Shown piece by piece: positions 8,136 to 15,823 of a DNA stretch of 37,968 nucleotides (the stretch's first letter is position 1; the number at the start of each line of letters is the position of its first letter). This stretch comes from an uncultured Pseudoxanthomonas sp. (GTDB lineage: Bacteria; Pseudomonadota; Gammaproteobacteria; Xanthomonadales; Xanthomonadaceae). The stretch spans positions 1 through 37,968 of the forward strand of contig CAMLGZ010000029.1 in assembly GCA_946479745.1 (NCBI GenBank), given 5' to 3'. The position numbers and the translations under genes are program-made. The notes under the pieces were generated by a model. It was not told the origin of the DNA and made no database searches. It saw nothing but the letters and a program-made list of their open reading frames with translations.

Positions 8136-9452
8136 ATGCAGCCGAACCAGGGGCGCATCCACACGGGCGAATGGCGCGGGGTTGCCATTTCGTTCGTCTA
8201 CTTCTTCTGTGTGCTGGCCGCCTATTACATGATCCGCCCGGTACGGGAACAGTTGTCGTCCGCGGTCGGTTCGACCCAGCTGCCCTGGTTCTACGCCGCG
8301 ACCTTCATCGCCACGCTGGTGTTGACGCCGGTGTTCGCCGCGCTGGCTTCGCGCTGGCCGCGCCGGGTGGTGGTGCCAGTGGTGTACGTATTCTTCATCG
8401 CCTGCCTGCTGGCCTTCATCCCGGCTTTCACCCATGCGGGCCTGCTCAGCCCGCGCGCGCTGGGCATGGTGTTCTTCGTCTGGGTCAGCGTGTTCAACCT
8501 GATCGTGGTGTCGGTGTTCTGGATTTTCATGTCCGACATCTGGAGCCTGGACCAGTCGAAACGGCTGTTCCCGATCATCGCCGTTGCCGGCACGCTGGGT
8601 GCGCTCGCCGGGCCGGCGCTGACCCGCTCGCTGGTCAACGTGATCGGCGTGGCGCCGTTGCTGCTGATATCGGCCATCCTGCTGGGCATTGCCACGGTCT
8701 GCGTGACGCTGTTGGGCCGCTGGGCGCGCGTGCACGGTGCGCGCCGGCACGAAGCCGGTCACGAGGATGCGGTTGGCGGCGGCATGTGGGATGGTCTGAA
8801 GCAGATCTTCGCCGACCCGTTCATACGCGGCATGGCCCTTCTGCTGCTGCTGGCCGACGGCATCGGCACGGTCAACTACGCGCTGATGATCGATTACTCC
8901 GGCGCGACCTTCGCCGACGCGGCGGCGCGCACGCGCTTCCACGCCGACGTGGACCTGGTCGCGAACCTGCTGACCGTGATCGTGCAAGTCACCCTGACCC
9001 GCTGGCTGTTGCCATTGCGCGGGCCGGGCGCGGTGATCATGCTCTGGGCGCTGGTCAGCATCGCGGTGCTGCTGGTCGTAGTGTTCTCGGCCGATCCGCA
9101 TGCGCCGCTGTTCACCCTGCCGTTCCTGCTGGGCCCGATAGCGCCGACCGTGCTGGCATTGATCGTCAGTCGCGGCCTGGCCTACGGCATGGCCGAACCG
9201 GCGCGGCATAGCCTGTACACCCGCGTGCCGCGCAACGTACGCTACAAGGGCCAGGACGCGGTCGACACTGCGGTATGGCGTTTCGGCGACTTGGCCATCG
9301 CAACCGGCATGAATGGTCTGAAGTCGCTGGGCATGACGATTGGCGGCTTCGCCGGACTGAGTGCGCTGGCCGCATTCGCCGCGGCGGGCGTCGGCTGGCG
9401 CTTGTGGAGGCGAGTGCAGGCGGTAGGGGAAACGACCGCGTCGCATCATTGA
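8136..9452 (+). CDS. MFS-type transporter, resembling bacterial NTP/NDP exchange (Tlc/Npt-like) proteins
   Basis: 438 residues with about twelve hydrophobic segments. Near the N-terminus is YYMIRPVREQLSSAVG, and further on FFVWVSVFNLIVVSVFW, FMSDIWSLDQSKRLFPIIA and GTLGALAGPALTRSL. The RPVRE motif after the first helix and the W-SVFN-SVFW-D-KR-F pattern recall the ATP/ADP and NTP/NDP translocase group found in many free-living bacteria, often annotated simply as MFS. Which substrate it carries is unknown. The frame is open far upstream, but the stretch before ATG 8136 is antisense to the GMC gene. The two genes are divergent with 183 bp between them, in which no clear promoter or operator was seen. 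Confidence 0.8.
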   Translation: MQPNQGRIHTGEWRGVAISFVYFFCVLAAYYMIRPVREQLSSAVGSTQLPWFYAATFIATLVLTPVFAALASRWPRRVVVPVVYVFFIACLLAFIPAFTHAGLLSPRALGMVFFVWVSVFNLIVVSVFWIFMSDIWSLDQSKRLFPIIAVAGTLGALAGPALTRSLVNVIGVAPLLLISAILLGIATVCVTLLGRWARVHGARRHEAGHEDAVGGGMWDGLKQIFADPFIRGMALLLLLADGIGTVNYALMIDYSGATFADAAARTRFHADVDLVANLLTVIVQVTLTRWLLPLRGPGAVIMLWALVSIAVLLVVVFSADPHAPLFTLPFLLGPIAPTVLALIVSRGLAYGMAEPARHSLYTRVPRNVRYKGQDAVDTAVWRFGDLAIATGMNGLKSLGMTIGGFAGLSALAAFAAAGVGWRLWRRVQAVGETTASHH

Positions 9453-9471
9453 CGAAATCGAGGAGACAGCC

Positions 9472-9828
9472 ATGCTTTTGGTTGCACAGATCTTGACGGT
9501 TGTGGTCGCTGCTCTGCACGCGTATTTCCTGGTGCTGGAAATGTTCCTGTGGACCAGGCCGCTGGGCCTGAAGACTTTCCGCAATTCACCCGAGAAAGCG
9601 GAGACCACGCGCGTGCTGGCCGCCAACCAGGGGTTGTACAACGGCTTTCTGGCGGCGGGTCTGCTGTGGGGTCTGGCGACGGCGCAGTGGAATGTGGTGC
9701 TGTTCTTTCTGGGCTGCGTGCTGGTCGCGGCGCTTTACGGCGCCTACAGCGTCAATAAGCGAATCTTCATGGTGCAGGGTGTCCCGGCCATCGCTGCCCT
9801 CATCGCGGTGTGGCTGACCCGCATGTAG
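9472..9828 (+). CDS. DUF1304 family small membrane protein
   Basis: 118 residues with four predicted membrane helices. The pattern HAYFLVLEMFLWTRPLG, then FRNSPEKAETTRVLAANQGLYNGFLAAGL, then YGAYSVNKRIFMVQG is the DUF1304 signature. Function is unknown. A strong ribosome site (GAGGAG) lies 9 nt before the ATG, and the gene follows the MFS gene by 19 nt, so the two are probably cotranscribed. The TAG stop codon is part of a GTAGGAGCG motif, the start of a REP-like element just downstream. Confidence 0.92.
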   Translation: MLLVAQILTVVVAALHAYFLVLEMFLWTRPLGLKTFRNSPEKAETTRVLAANQGLYNGFLAAGLLWGLATAQWNVVLFFLGCVLVAALYGAYSVNKRIFMVQGVPAIAALIAVWLTRM

Positions 9829-9835
9829 GAGCGGT

Positions 9836-9901
9836 GTAGGAGCGACGTGAGTCGCGACCGAATCATTGCGCGCAGTATCAGTCGCGACTCACGTCGCTCC
9901 T
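9836..9901. repeat. Inverted pair of GTAG-type REP elements
   Basis: The arms 9838-9858 and 9881-9901 are perfect 21-bp reverse complements around a 22-nt loop. Each arm is itself a small palindrome (gcgac-gtga-gtcgc), and the left one begins with GTAG, the hallmark of REP sequences mobilised by RAYT transposases in Stenotrophomonas/Xanthomonas. It separates convergent genes and may act as a bidirectional terminator. No RAYT gene is in the window. Confidence 0.85.
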
Positions 9902-9909
9902 GCGCATTT

Positions 9910-10386
9910 CTACGCACGGGCCGGCTTCGGCGACACCCACATCGAGATGCGCGCCTTGAATACGGCGTCGCCCTGCGGGTCGGTGACCACGACGTTCACT
10001 GGCAGCTCGTAGCCTTCGGCCGCTTCGCGCGGCGGAAATTCCGGCGTGGCCACTCCGCGCTGGGCGCCGACGGCCTTCTTCAGGTATTCCACGCTCATGC
10101 CCTTGGGAATCCAGCGCATCGACGCAGGGATGCTGACGTCGGTCATCAACCCGCCGGTGAATTCGGCCAGGTTGCATAGCGCGATGGCGTGCACGGTGCC
10201 CAGGTGGTTGGTGACGCTGCGGCGGTGGGCGATGGTGGCCTCGGCGCGGTTGAGCTCAAGCACGGTCATGCGCGGCTTGATGCTGCCGAAGTAGGGCGCC
10301 TTGAAACAGATCAGACGCGAGAACAGCCAGTGGCCGAACGGCTTGCGGGCGATGCGGTTGTAGAGCTGGAGAACGGAAGTGCTCAT
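9910..10386 (-). CDS. DUF4442 family hotdog-fold protein (thioesterase-like)
   Basis: 158 residues. The start MSTSVLQLYNRIARKPFGHW, the FKAPYFGSIKPRMTVLE segment and NHLGTVHAIALCNLAEFTGG are typical of DUF4442, a family related to PaaI-type hotdog thioesterases; the NHxGTVHA stretch corresponds to the hotdog helix that forms the active site in that superfamily. A role in hydrolysing or binding acyl-CoA is inferred and suits the neighbouring fadE on the same strand 189 bp upstream. That gap carries two inverted C/G-rich repeats, so cotranscription with fadE is uncertain. Confidence 0.85.
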   Translation of the reverse strand: MSTSVLQLYNRIARKPFGHWLFSRLICFKAPYFGSIKPRMTVLELNRAEATIAHRRSVTNHLGTVHAIALCNLAEFTGGLMTDVSIPASMRWIPKGMSVEYLKKAVGAQRGVATPEFPPREAAEGYELPVNVVVTDPQGDAVFKARISMWVSPKPARA

Positions 10387-10404
10387 AGCGTATCGACCCT
10401 ATGC

Positions 10405-10575
10405 TTTTGCCCCCTCCCTTGCGAAGTCCCCCAAGAGGACTTCCTTCGGGGCGCAGGGGAGGGTTGGGGAGGGGTTGCTCTTGATCTTGCTGTTGCTCAA
10501 CGCCTGCGTATCTGAAAGTCAGCGCCAAAAGCACCCCCTCCCAGCCTCCCCCTGCTGCGCAAGGGGAGGGGCAAA
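10405..10575. repeat. Two inverted copies of a C/G-rich interspersed repeat
   Basis: The gap between fadE and the DUF4442 gene is filled by element 1 (10405-10479) and element 2 (10526-10575), the latter being a shorter reverse-complement copy: both have the core of C-rich run, TTGCG, then G-rich run ending in a gctttt-like edge. Element 1 carries an extra internal 7-bp hairpin (gaagtcc / ggacttc, 10423-10443) nested inside outer arms ccctccc / gggaggg (10412-10418, 10457-10463). No coding potential is seen in the gap. Confidence 0.6.
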
Positions 10576-13056
10576 TCATGCCGCTTCGCGCGACTGCCGC
10601 GTCCCGGCGCCGTGCTTGTCGTAGTAACCCGCCGAACGCAACTCATGCGCATCGAAATCGTCCACAGTGATGGTCTCCAGCGTGATCTCGCGCAGCTCTT
10701 CCAACTGCCTGCGTTCGTCGGCCGTGATCCAGCCTTCGCGCACGCCTTCGTCCAGCTGCGAAGCGAAATCCAGCGCTTCGATGTCGCTGTTCTTCAGCGC
10801 CTTGATGAACTTGCGTTCCACCGGTTCGGCCAGGATCGCCTTGGCCAGGTAGCTGTTGATGCGGCCGCCCGGATTGTTCTCGCACGCGGTCAGGAACACG
10901 CCGTCGCCCAGACGGTCGCGCGCCTCGTTCGGCGTCATCAGCAGCGCGGCGACGCGATGACCCAGACGGTCGCTGGGCGCGACGGCGCGGCGGCCCCACG
11001 GGAAGATCAGCGGCCACAGCAACCACACCACCGGACGGATCGGGAAGTTGCGCAACGCGGCCGACAGGGCGTTTTCGATCTTGTGCACGCTGTCGTGGAA
11101 GGCCCAGGCCAGCAGCGGCTGGTCGGTGACCGGCGCGCCTTCGTCGTGATAACGCTTCAGCATGGCGCTGGTCATGTAGATGTGGCTCAGCACGTCGCCC
11201 AACCGGCCGGACAGCGATTCCTTGAACTTCAGCTTGCCGCCCAGCAACAGCATGGACACGTCGGCCATCAACGCCAGGTTGGCGGAGTAGCGGTCCAGCT
11301 TGCGGAAGTAACGGCGCGTGTAGTCGTCGCCCGGCGCCGAGCCGATCCTGGCGCCGGTCAGACCGAACCAGAACGAGCGCACCGCGTTGGAGATGGCGAA
11401 GCCGATGTGGCCGAACAGGTTGCGATCGAACTCTTCCAGGCCGGCCGCATGGTCGGGATTGGCGGCGGCTTTCATTTCCTTCATCACCCACGGATGGCAC
11501 AGGATCGCGCCCTGGCCGAAGATCAGCAGGCTGCGGGTCATGATGTTGGCGCCTTCCACGGTGATGGCGATCGGCGCGGCCTGCCAGCTGCGGCCGGCGA
11601 AATTGCGTGGCCCCAGGATGATGCCCTTGCCGCCGACCACGTCCATCACGTCCTTGGACACTTCGCGGCCCATTTCGGTGCAATGGTATTTCGCGATGGC
11701 CGACGGCACCGACGGCACATCGCCCCGGTCGACCGCCGCCGCCGTGGCCTGCGACAGTGCGCTGATCGCATAAGCCTTGCCGCCGATGCGGGCCAGCGCT
11801 TCCTCCACGCCTTCGAAGCGGCCGACCGACAGGCCGAACTGCTTGCGGATGCGCGCGTAGGCGCCGGTAATAAGCGCGCCGGCCTTGGCACCGCCGCTGG
11901 CGGTGGAGGGCAGGGTGATGGAACGGCCCACCGCCAGGCACTCGTTGAGCATGTTCCAGCCCAGGCCGGCCTTGTCCACGCCGCCGATCAGTTGGCTGAG
12001 CGGAATGAAGACTTCCTTGCCGTGGATGGGGCCGTTCTGGAATGGCGAATTGAGCGGGAAGTGGCGGCGGCCGATTTCCACGCCGGCGGTTTCGCGCGGC
12101 AGCAGCGCCAGAGTGATGCCGATGTCGCGCGTGTCGCCGATGAGTTTATCCGGGTCGTACATGCGGAACGCCAGGCCGATCAGCGTGGCCACCGGAGCGA
12201 GCGTGATATAGCGCTTGTCGAACGTCAGCTTGATGCCCAGCACGTTGGCGCCGTTCCACTCGCCCTTGCAGACGATGCCGAAGTCGGGAATGGAGGTGGC
12301 GTCGGAACCGGCGAACGGACCGGTCAGGCCGAAGCACGGGACCTCCTCGCCCGCCGCCAGACGCGGCAGGTAGTAGTCCTTCTGCTCCTGGGTGCCGTAG
12401 TGATTCAGCAGTTCGCCCGGGCCGAGCGAATTGGGTACGCCGACGGTAGAGCTGACCACGCTGGAGACCGAAGCGATCTTCTGGATCACCTTGTGATGCG
12501 CCAGCGCCGAGAAACCCAGGCCGCCGTATTCCTTGGGAATGATCATGCCGAAGAACTTGTTCTTCTTGATGAAAGCCCACAGCTCCGGCGGCAGGTCGGC
12601 GTAAACGTGGGTGATTTCCCAGTCGTTGGTCATCCGGCACAGCTCTTCCACCGGCCCGTCGAGGAAGGCCTGTTCTTCGGCCGACAACTGCGGCTTGGGA
12701 TAGTTGAGCAATTTGTTCCAGTCCGGGTCGCCGGTGAACAGCTCGCCCTCGAAACCTACAGAGCCGGTTTCCAGCGCAATGCGCTCGGTCTGCGAAAGCG
12801 GCGGCAGCACCTTGCGGAAGAACTTCAGCAACGGCGCGGTCACCAGCGGTTTGCGGATAGCGGGAATAAGCAACGGCATCGCGATCAGCGCCACCAGCAC
12901 GGCGGCGATGATCGTCGCGGTGACATTGGCGCCCAGCAGCCAGCACGCCACCAACAGAGTCGCGGTGATCGCGGCCCAGTAGGCCAGCCGGATGCGGTGG
13001 TAGGCGGCGAATGCACCGACCAGCAGGAAGGCGAGGAAGGGGGCGACGATGCTCAT
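10576..13056 (-). CDS. fadE: Acyl-CoA dehydrogenase FadE
   Basis: 826 residues, close to E. coli FadE (814). The first 65 residues form two hydrophobic stretches (MSIVAPFLAFLLVGAFAAYH and a second after residue 28), as in the membrane-associated FadE type. The acyl-CoA dehydrogenase core follows: IPKEYGGLGFSALAHHKVI, then FGLTGPFAGSDATSIPDFG (flavin/substrate-binding region), GRSITLPSTASGGAK and GKGIILGPRNFAGRSWQAAP. The C-terminal DUF1974-type region runs to the end. It catalyses the first step of fatty-acid beta-oxidation, forming trans-2-enoyl-CoA with FAD. The ATG overlaps the stop codon of the upstream hydrolase gene (ATGA), so the pair is translationally coupled. Confidence 0.95.
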   Translation of the reverse strand: MSIVAPFLAFLLVGAFAAYHRIRLAYWAAITATLLVACWLLGANVTATIIAAVLVALIAMPLLIPAIRKPLVTAPLLKFFRKVLPPLSQTERIALETGSVGFEGELFTGDPDWNKLLNYPKPQLSAEEQAFLDGPVEELCRMTNDWEITHVYADLPPELWAFIKKNKFFGMIIPKEYGGLGFSALAHHKVIQKIASVSSVVSSTVGVPNSLGPGELLNHYGTQEQKDYYLPRLAAGEEVPCFGLTGPFAGSDATSIPDFGIVCKGEWNGANVLGIKLTFDKRYITLAPVATLIGLAFRMYDPDKLIGDTRDIGITLALLPRETAGVEIGRRHFPLNSPFQNGPIHGKEVFIPLSQLIGGVDKAGLGWNMLNECLAVGRSITLPSTASGGAKAGALITGAYARIRKQFGLSVGRFEGVEEALARIGGKAYAISALSQATAAAVDRGDVPSVPSAIAKYHCTEMGREVSKDVMDVVGGKGIILGPRNFAGRSWQAAPIAITVEGANIMTRSLLIFGQGAILCHPWVMKEMKAAANPDHAAGLEEFDRNLFGHIGFAISNAVRSFWFGLTGARIGSAPGDDYTRRYFRKLDRYSANLALMADVSMLLLGGKLKFKESLSGRLGDVLSHIYMTSAMLKRYHDEGAPVTDQPLLAWAFHDSVHKIENALSAALRNFPIRPVVWLLWPLIFPWGRRAVAPSDRLGHRVAALLMTPNEARDRLGDGVFLTACENNPGGRINSYLAKAILAEPVERKFIKALKNSDIEALDFASQLDEGVREGWITADERRQLEELREITLETITVDDFDAHELRSAGYYDKHGAGTRQSREAA

Positions 13057-14036
13057 GAGGCGGCTCCGGAAGCGGACTTGGTGACGGCGGATTCGCCGTT
13101 TGCGGACAGGTTGGCAGCGGTCGGAAGTTCTGCGCTGGCGGGCGGCAGATCGGCCAGGTATTCCAGCACGGTACCGGTAAATGTGTCGTTGTCGTCGCCG
13201 GCCAGCATGTGCGTGGCCTGCGGCAGATGCGCGTGCCGCGCGTGCGGAACCAGTTCCTGGAATTCTTCCACGGTCTTGGCCGAAACAAGATCGCTGCGGC
13301 CGCCGCTGATCAGCAGCACCGGACAGCGGATCGTGCGTGCGGCGTCGACTATGTCGTCCTGGTGCTGCGCGCAATCGCGAACCAGATCGTCGATCAGACG
13401 CGCATCCCAATGCCAGCGCCAACGGCCGTCGCTGCCTTCGCGCAGGACTTCGCGCAGTTCTTCCGGTGATTTGCGCGAACGGCGATGCGGCAGGTACGCG
13501 GCGATGATGTCGGCGGCGTGATCCAGCGAATCGAAGCCCTGCGGAAACGCGGTGACGAAACCCAGGATGCGTTGCAGCCCGGCTTCTTCCCAGCGCGGGG
13601 TGATGTCCACCAGCACCATGGCGCGGAACAGGCCCGGCCAGCGCGCTTCGGAAATCATGCCGAACAGGCCGCCCATCGAAGCGCCGACCAGCACCGGCGG
13701 CTGCATATGTTCGCCAGCGACGATGATCAGGTCGTCGGCGAATTGTTCGCCGGCGTAGGGCAGCTCGGCAGGATTGCGTGCCGACTCGCCATGGCCGCGC
13801 GCGTCATATGAAAGCCCGGCATAGCCCTCTGCTGCCAGCGCCATGCCGCTGCGCTGCCAGGCACCGCGGGTCTGGCCGAAGCCATGCGCGAAAAGCAGCG
13901 TATTGGAAGTGGAAGCCTGCAAAGGCGAAGCGGTGGGGAAAGCGGTCGCGGCCAGGGCAAGGCCGCCGGCGCCGGTCAGCGTCCGCGACTGCGCAGGCAA
14001 TGGACCCGGAAGAGGCTTGGAGGGAATAGATACCAT
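13053..14036 (-). CDS. Alpha/beta hydrolase, coupled to fadE
   Basis: 327 residues. The order FAHGFGQTRGAW (oxyanion-hole HG), YDARGHGES, the nucleophile elbow VGASMGG (GxSxG), then the acid in LLISGGRSDLVSA and the catalytic His in PQATHMLAGDDND gives a complete catalytic triad of an alpha/beta hydrolase. The first 50 residues are Ala/Pro/Ser-rich and unrelated to the fold. Substrate is unknown, but the TGA overlaps the fadE ATG, and a TetR gene is divergent, so an acyl-ester or acyl-CoA linked role in fatty-acid use is a fair inference. An in-frame GTG at 14057 would lie upstream of the likely -10 box, so ATG 14036 is used. No Shine-Dalgarno is seen, which suits a leaderless message. Confidence 0.85.
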   Translation of the reverse strand: MVSIPSKPLPGPLPAQSRTLTGAGGLALAATAFPTASPLQASTSNTLLFAHGFGQTRGAWQRSGMALAAEGYAGLSYDARGHGESARNPAELPYAGEQFADDLIIVAGEHMQPPVLVGASMGGLFGMISEARWPGLFRAMVLVDITPRWEEAGLQRILGFVTAFPQGFDSLDHAADIIAAYLPHRRSRKSPEELREVLREGSDGRWRWHWDARLIDDLVRDCAQHQDDIVDAARTIRCPVLLISGGRSDLVSAKTVEEFQELVPHARHAHLPQATHMLAGDDNDTFTGTVLEYLADLPPASAELPTAANLSANGESAVTKSASGAAS

Positions 14037-14073
14037 ACGGGCTAGTATGGATCTCACAATTTAGAGTAGTCAA
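14033..14073 (-). promoter_or_regulatory. Candidate leaderless promoter with overlapping operator (hydrolase-fadE operon)
   Basis: On the minus strand TTGACT (14073-14068, 5/6 to a -35) is followed after 18 nt by CATACT (14049-14044, 4/6 to a -10); initiation 7-8 nt later would fall on the ATG at 14036. A perfect inverted repeat CCATAC-N6-GTATGG (14033-14050) covers both the -10 box and the start codon, the expected place for a repressor such as the divergent TetR protein. Related half-sites catac (14154-14158) and gtatgg (14175-14180) sit upstream of the tetR start. Confidence 0.45.
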
Positions 14074-14193
14074 TCGGTTTCGGTAGCGACCGCGCCAATC
14101 CGACGCCGCTGCAAGCTACTGATTCCAGAGACCTTCGCAGTGGCATCGCAAAACATACCGCAACAAACCTCGGCGTATGGTTAAATGTGAAAT

Positions 14194-14793
14194 ATGACTG
14201 CAAACATGCCCGAATCGGCTTCGGCCAACACGTCCCGACCCGCACGCCTCAGCGCTGAGGATTGGGCGCAGGCCGCGTTGGATCTGGTTGCCGAACAGGG
14301 GGTCGCTGCAGTGGCGGTGGAACCGCTGGCGCGTCGCTTGGGTGTCACGAAGGGCAGCTTCTACTGGCATTTCCCCTCACGCGACGCGCTTTTGCAGGCG
14401 GCGCTGGAGCGTTGGGAGGCGATCGAACAGGAAAGTGTGTTCGGCAGTCTGGAGGCGGTACCGGATCCCCGGGCGCGCCTGCGCGAGCTCTTCCTGCTGG
14501 TCGCCCACGAAGTCAAGCCACACGTTATTTATAGCGAGTTGCTGAAGGCGCTGGACCACCCGGCCGTACAGCCGGTGATCAACCGGGTTTCGCAGCGGCG
14601 CCTGGAATATCTGGTTGCATCGTTCCGCCAGGCCGGTCTGGGCCGCACCGAGGCCCAGCACCGTGCGCGCCTGGCGTATTCGGCCTATCTGGGTTTCCTG
14701 CAGCTGGCCCTGCAGCTGCAGCAGCCGCGTTTGCATCACGAGGAGTTCGAGGCCTACGTGGAGCATGTGATCAGTACGTTGATCCCGAACTGA
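14194..14793 (+). CDS. TetR/AcrR family transcriptional regulator
   Basis: 199 residues. The N-terminal helix-turn-helix domain is clear: AALDLVAEQGVAAVAVEPLARRLGVTKGSFYWHFPSRDALLQAAL, about residues 28-72, with the recognition-helix pattern VTKGSFYWHF typical of TetR. The C-terminal all-helical part is the ligand-binding and dimer region. Divergent placement 157 bp from the hydrolase-fadE operon, and a perfect palindrome over that operon's start, suggest it represses fatty-acid use and responds to an acyl ligand; this is inference. ATG 14194 is the first start; a second Met at residue 5 is possible. Confidence 0.92.
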   Translation: MTANMPESASANTSRPARLSAEDWAQAALDLVAEQGVAAVAVEPLARRLGVTKGSFYWHFPSRDALLQAALERWEAIEQESVFGSLEAVPDPRARLRELFLLVAHEVKPHVIYSELLKALDHPAVQPVINRVSQRRLEYLVASFRQAGLGRTEAQHRARLAYSAYLGFLQLALQLQQPRLHHEEFEAYVEHVISTLIPN

Positions 14794-14857
14794 GCCCGCT
14801 GGTTTCGTCATCCTCGCGAGGGCGGGCCCCGCGCCTCTCTCGAACAACCATGACGTC

Positions 14858-14877
14858 ATCCCAGCGAAAGCTGGGAT
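14858..14877. repeat. Short dispersed hairpin with GAAA tetraloop
   Basis: Perfect 8-bp arms (atcccagc / gctgggat) around GAAA. Hairpins of this form, with flanking GTCAT and CCA, are widely dispersed between genes in many proteobacteria. It sits 64 nt after the TetR stop. Confidence 0.65.
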
Positions 14878-14909
14878 CCATCTTGATCTTGCTTTGGCTT
14901 ATGCAATAG

Positions 14910-15145
14910 AGCGTTTCGCGCTTTGCGCGAGTCACTTTTCTTTGAACGGCAAAGAAAAGTAACCAAAAGAAAGCCGCCCTACAGCGCGCCCAGCGATGAA
15001 GCCGCTGGGTCCGCAAGCAGGCCGGGAATTTCCGTAAGGCGCTCCTGCGCCTCCGGAAACGGCGCACATCCCTGTGCGCCGCCCCTGCGGGGTTGAACCC
15101 GGCCTGCTTGCCGCGCCTCACGGGGCCGCTAGAGCAAAGCAAAGC
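14910..15145 (+). repeat. Structured interspersed repeat, copy 2 (multi-hairpin, about 236 bp)
   Basis: Aligned end to end with 3167-3403. H1 is identical (14934-14960). H2 (14989-15009) has G-C where copy 1 has A-T. H3 (15013-15026 with 15098-15111) is a perfect 14-bp stem although four positions differ from copy 1. H4 (15029-15059) keeps its shape with largely different bases. H5 (15061-15080) and H6 (15082-15092) are kept. The copy ends 78 nt before the sigma-factor start. The rest of the 430-bp gap after the TetR gene holds only a short tetraloop hairpin; no gene is seen. Frames through the element on the minus strand encode an AAFFWLLFFAVQRKVTR-like peptide in both copies and are taken as spurious. 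Confidence 0.85.
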
Positions 15146-15223
15146 GGGTGCAGGGCCGTGGAACACCGTTTTTGCTTTTATCGATCGACCGCCTTAAACC
15201 CAACGGCCCATAGCCGCATCCCA

Positions 15224-15823
15224 ATGTCTATGCTGACCGCCGCCATGAGCGAATCGATGACCGACACGACCACCGCCGAGGTGGCCGCCGCTACCGATGC
15301 CGCGCTGGCGCGTTCGGCCGCTGCAGGCGATGCCTGCGCCTTCGAGTCGATCTACCGCCGCCACGCCGGGCGCGTACACGGCGTCATCGTCAGACTGGTG
15401 GGCGCCCATGGCGTGCGCGCGGAAGATCTGACCCAGGAGGCTTTCGTCCGCGCCTGGCAGGCGCTGCCGAAATTCCGTTTCGAAAGCGCCGTCTCCACCT
15501 GGTTGCATCGGTTGGCGGTCACCACCGCGTTGATGGAACTGCGTAGCCGGCGCGGCGGTCCGCGCTTCGACGAAGATGAAGACGCGCTCGACGGCTTGGG
15601 CGTCGCCGATTCGGCAGGCAACGGCACCGCGCTTTCGATGGATCTGGAGCGTGCGGTCGCCACCTTGCCGCCGCGCGCCAGAGCGGTACTGGTGCTGCAC
15701 GATGTGGAAGGCTGGAAACACGAAGAAATCGCCAACGAACTGGGTATGGCGGTAGGCAGTTCGAAGGCGCAGTTGCACCGCGCGCGGCAGTTGCTGCGCG
15801 GACGTTTAGGAGGTGAGGCATGA
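15224..15823 (+). CDS. ECF-type RNA polymerase sigma factor
   Basis: 199 residues from this start. Region 2 is seen in DACAFESIYRRHAGRVHGVIVRLVG and the -10-recognition helix GVRAEDLTQEAFVRAWQALPKF; region 4 in LERAVATLPPRARAVLVLHDVEGWKHEEIANELGM followed by the recognition helix VGSSKAQLHRARQLLRGRL. A short acidic linker (FDEDEDALDG) lies between them. The TGA overlaps the ATG of the next gene (ATGA), which encodes a single-pass membrane protein, the classic sigma/anti-sigma arrangement. Other in-frame ATGs at 15230 and 15245 are possible and no ribosome site decides; the frame is also open upstream into the structured repeat. Confidence 0.9.
   Translation: MSMLTAAMSESMTDTTTAEVAAATDAALARSAAAGDACAFESIYRRHAGRVHGVIVRLVGAHGVRAEDLTQEAFVRAWQALPKFRFESAVSTWLHRLAVTTALMELRSRRGGPRFDEDEDALDGLGVADSAGNGTALSMDLERAVATLPPRARAVLVLHDVEGWKHEEIANELGMAVGSSKAQLHRARQLLRGRLGGEA

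Noticed and set aside
7983..9641. Long minus-strand frame of 552 residues opposite the MFS gene
   Set aside because: Shadow composition (R, Q, H rich) with no domain; plus-strand product is a clear membrane transporter.
10612..13521. Plus-strand frame of 969 residues opposite fadE and the hydrolase
   Set aside because: Crosses two well-supported genes on the other strand and shows only shadow composition.
14771..15166. Minus-strand frame of 131 residues over repeat copy 2 and the GAAA hairpin
   Set aside because: Entirely composed of two dispersed repeats read through; no ribosome site or family match.
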